DNA of 5,734 nt. Origin: Bacteroidota bacterium. GTDB lineage: Bacteria; Bacteroidota; Bacteroidia; B-17B0; Aurantibacillaceae. Below, piece after piece: positions 5,232-5,734 of this stretch (position 1 is its first letter; every line of letters begins with the position of its first letter). Position numbers and translations under genes: made by a program. The stretch covers positions 1 to 5,734 of the forward strand of contig CANJJP010000129.1 of NCBI GenBank assembly GCA_947474485.1, given 5' to 3'. Below the pieces are notes generated by a model. It was not told where the DNA came from. It worked only from the letters and a program-made list of their open reading frames with translations, and did no database searches.

Positions 5232-5734
5232 ATGAAAAAAGTTAGGTTAGATATCGTTGGTTTGAGCTATAGTCAAACACAAACAGGTGCATACGCATTG
5301 GTGCTTGGCGAAAGCGGTGGAAAACGAAGATTACCTATTATTATTGGTGGTTTCGAGGCTCAGGCAATTGCTATTGAGCTCGAAAAAATGACTCCTAGTC
5401 GCCCTTTAACACACGATTTATTTAAAACATTTGCCGAAACTTTTGAAATAGCTGTAACAGAAGTTGTTATTTATAATTTAGTGGAAGGTATATTTTACGC
5501 TAAAATTATTTGTAGTAATGGCGCGTTGGAGCAAGAGATTGATGCTAGAACAAGCGATGCTATTGCTTTAGCAGTTCGATTTAATTGCCCAATTTCAACA
5601 TATGAATTCATTCTTTCTTCCGCAGGTATCGTACTTGAAGATGATAGAGCAAATAATCCTACAGCGTCTTTAGACGAAGAATCAGCCGAAGAACAAGTGG
5701 ATATTTCTACTTTAACATCAGGAGGAGATGGACA
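5232..5734 (+). CDS. Bifunctional nuclease family protein (DUF151), 3' end outside window
   Basis: The gene starts at ATG 5232-5234 and runs open to the window edge, giving 167 complete codons. It matches the DUF151 family, named after plant proteins reported to have both DNase and RNase activity; the bacterial role is largely untested. Landmarks are KKVRLDIVGLSYS (2-14), LPIIIGGFEAQAIAIEL (34-50), RPLTHDLF (57-64) and DARTSDAIALAVR (104-116). The last motif carries the conserved Asp/Ser-Asp-Ala cluster. From about residue 135 the chain turns acidic and looks like a linker; Bacteroidota members I recall are about 200 residues and end in a short UVR-like tail, which would fall outside. It lies 35 bases after etfA on the same strand without an obvious promoter, so it may be read from the etf promoter. 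The etfB-etfA-nuclease order is one I recall from flavobacteria. No Shine-Dalgarno site is visible. Confidence 0.88.
   Translation, partial: MKKVRLDIVGLSYSQTQTGAYALVLGESGGKRRLPIIIGGFEAQAIAIELEKMTPSRPLTHDLFKTFAETFEIAVTEVVIYNLVEGIFYAKIICSNGALEQEIDARTSDAIALAVRFNCPISTYEFILSSAGIVLEDDRANNPTASLDEESAEEQVDISTLTSGGDG

Overview
The window looks like ordinary chromosome of an AT-rich member of the Bacteroidota, most likely a flavobacterium-like organism. Four things point there: an LptE lipoprotein, TPR-tail protein and SecG gene order typical of the phylum; an etfB-etfA-bifunctional nuclease gene order; a match to the Bacteroidota promoter form (TTTG, 19 bases, TAATTTTG); and the lack of clear Shine-Dalgarno sites. 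No tRNA, rRNA, CRISPR array or riboswitch was seen.

Positions 1-214 hold the last 70 codons of an IS630-type transposase on the plus strand. It runs convergently into a minus-strand block and stops 14 bases short of it. The block, in transcription order, is a GT4-like glycosyltransferase (3310-2228), the lipopolysaccharide-assembly lipoprotein LptE (2180-1680), an uncharacterised 360-residue protein with a TPR-like tail (1680-598) and the translocon subunit SecG (567-229). The last three are tightly spaced or overlapping and look like one operon serving the cell envelope: LptE for outer-membrane LPS insertion, SecG for protein export. The glycosyltransferase could add to the same theme by building a surface glycan. 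Both the glycosyltransferase and lptE appear to start at TTG.

A 134-base divergent spacer (3311-3444) carries a strong candidate promoter for the plus-strand block. This block is etfB (3445-4188), etfA (4216-5196) and the start of a bifunctional-nuclease-family gene (5232 to the window end). EtfB and EtfA form the FAD-containing electron transfer flavoprotein, which takes electrons from acyl-CoA and related dehydrogenases to the respiratory chain.

I found no previously undescribed system. The most unusual detail is a short palindromic repeat, resembling a dispersed repeat of Bacteroidota genomes, that lies in frame inside the disordered middle of the TPR-tail protein. Next are the transposase at the end of the secG block and the two TTG starts.
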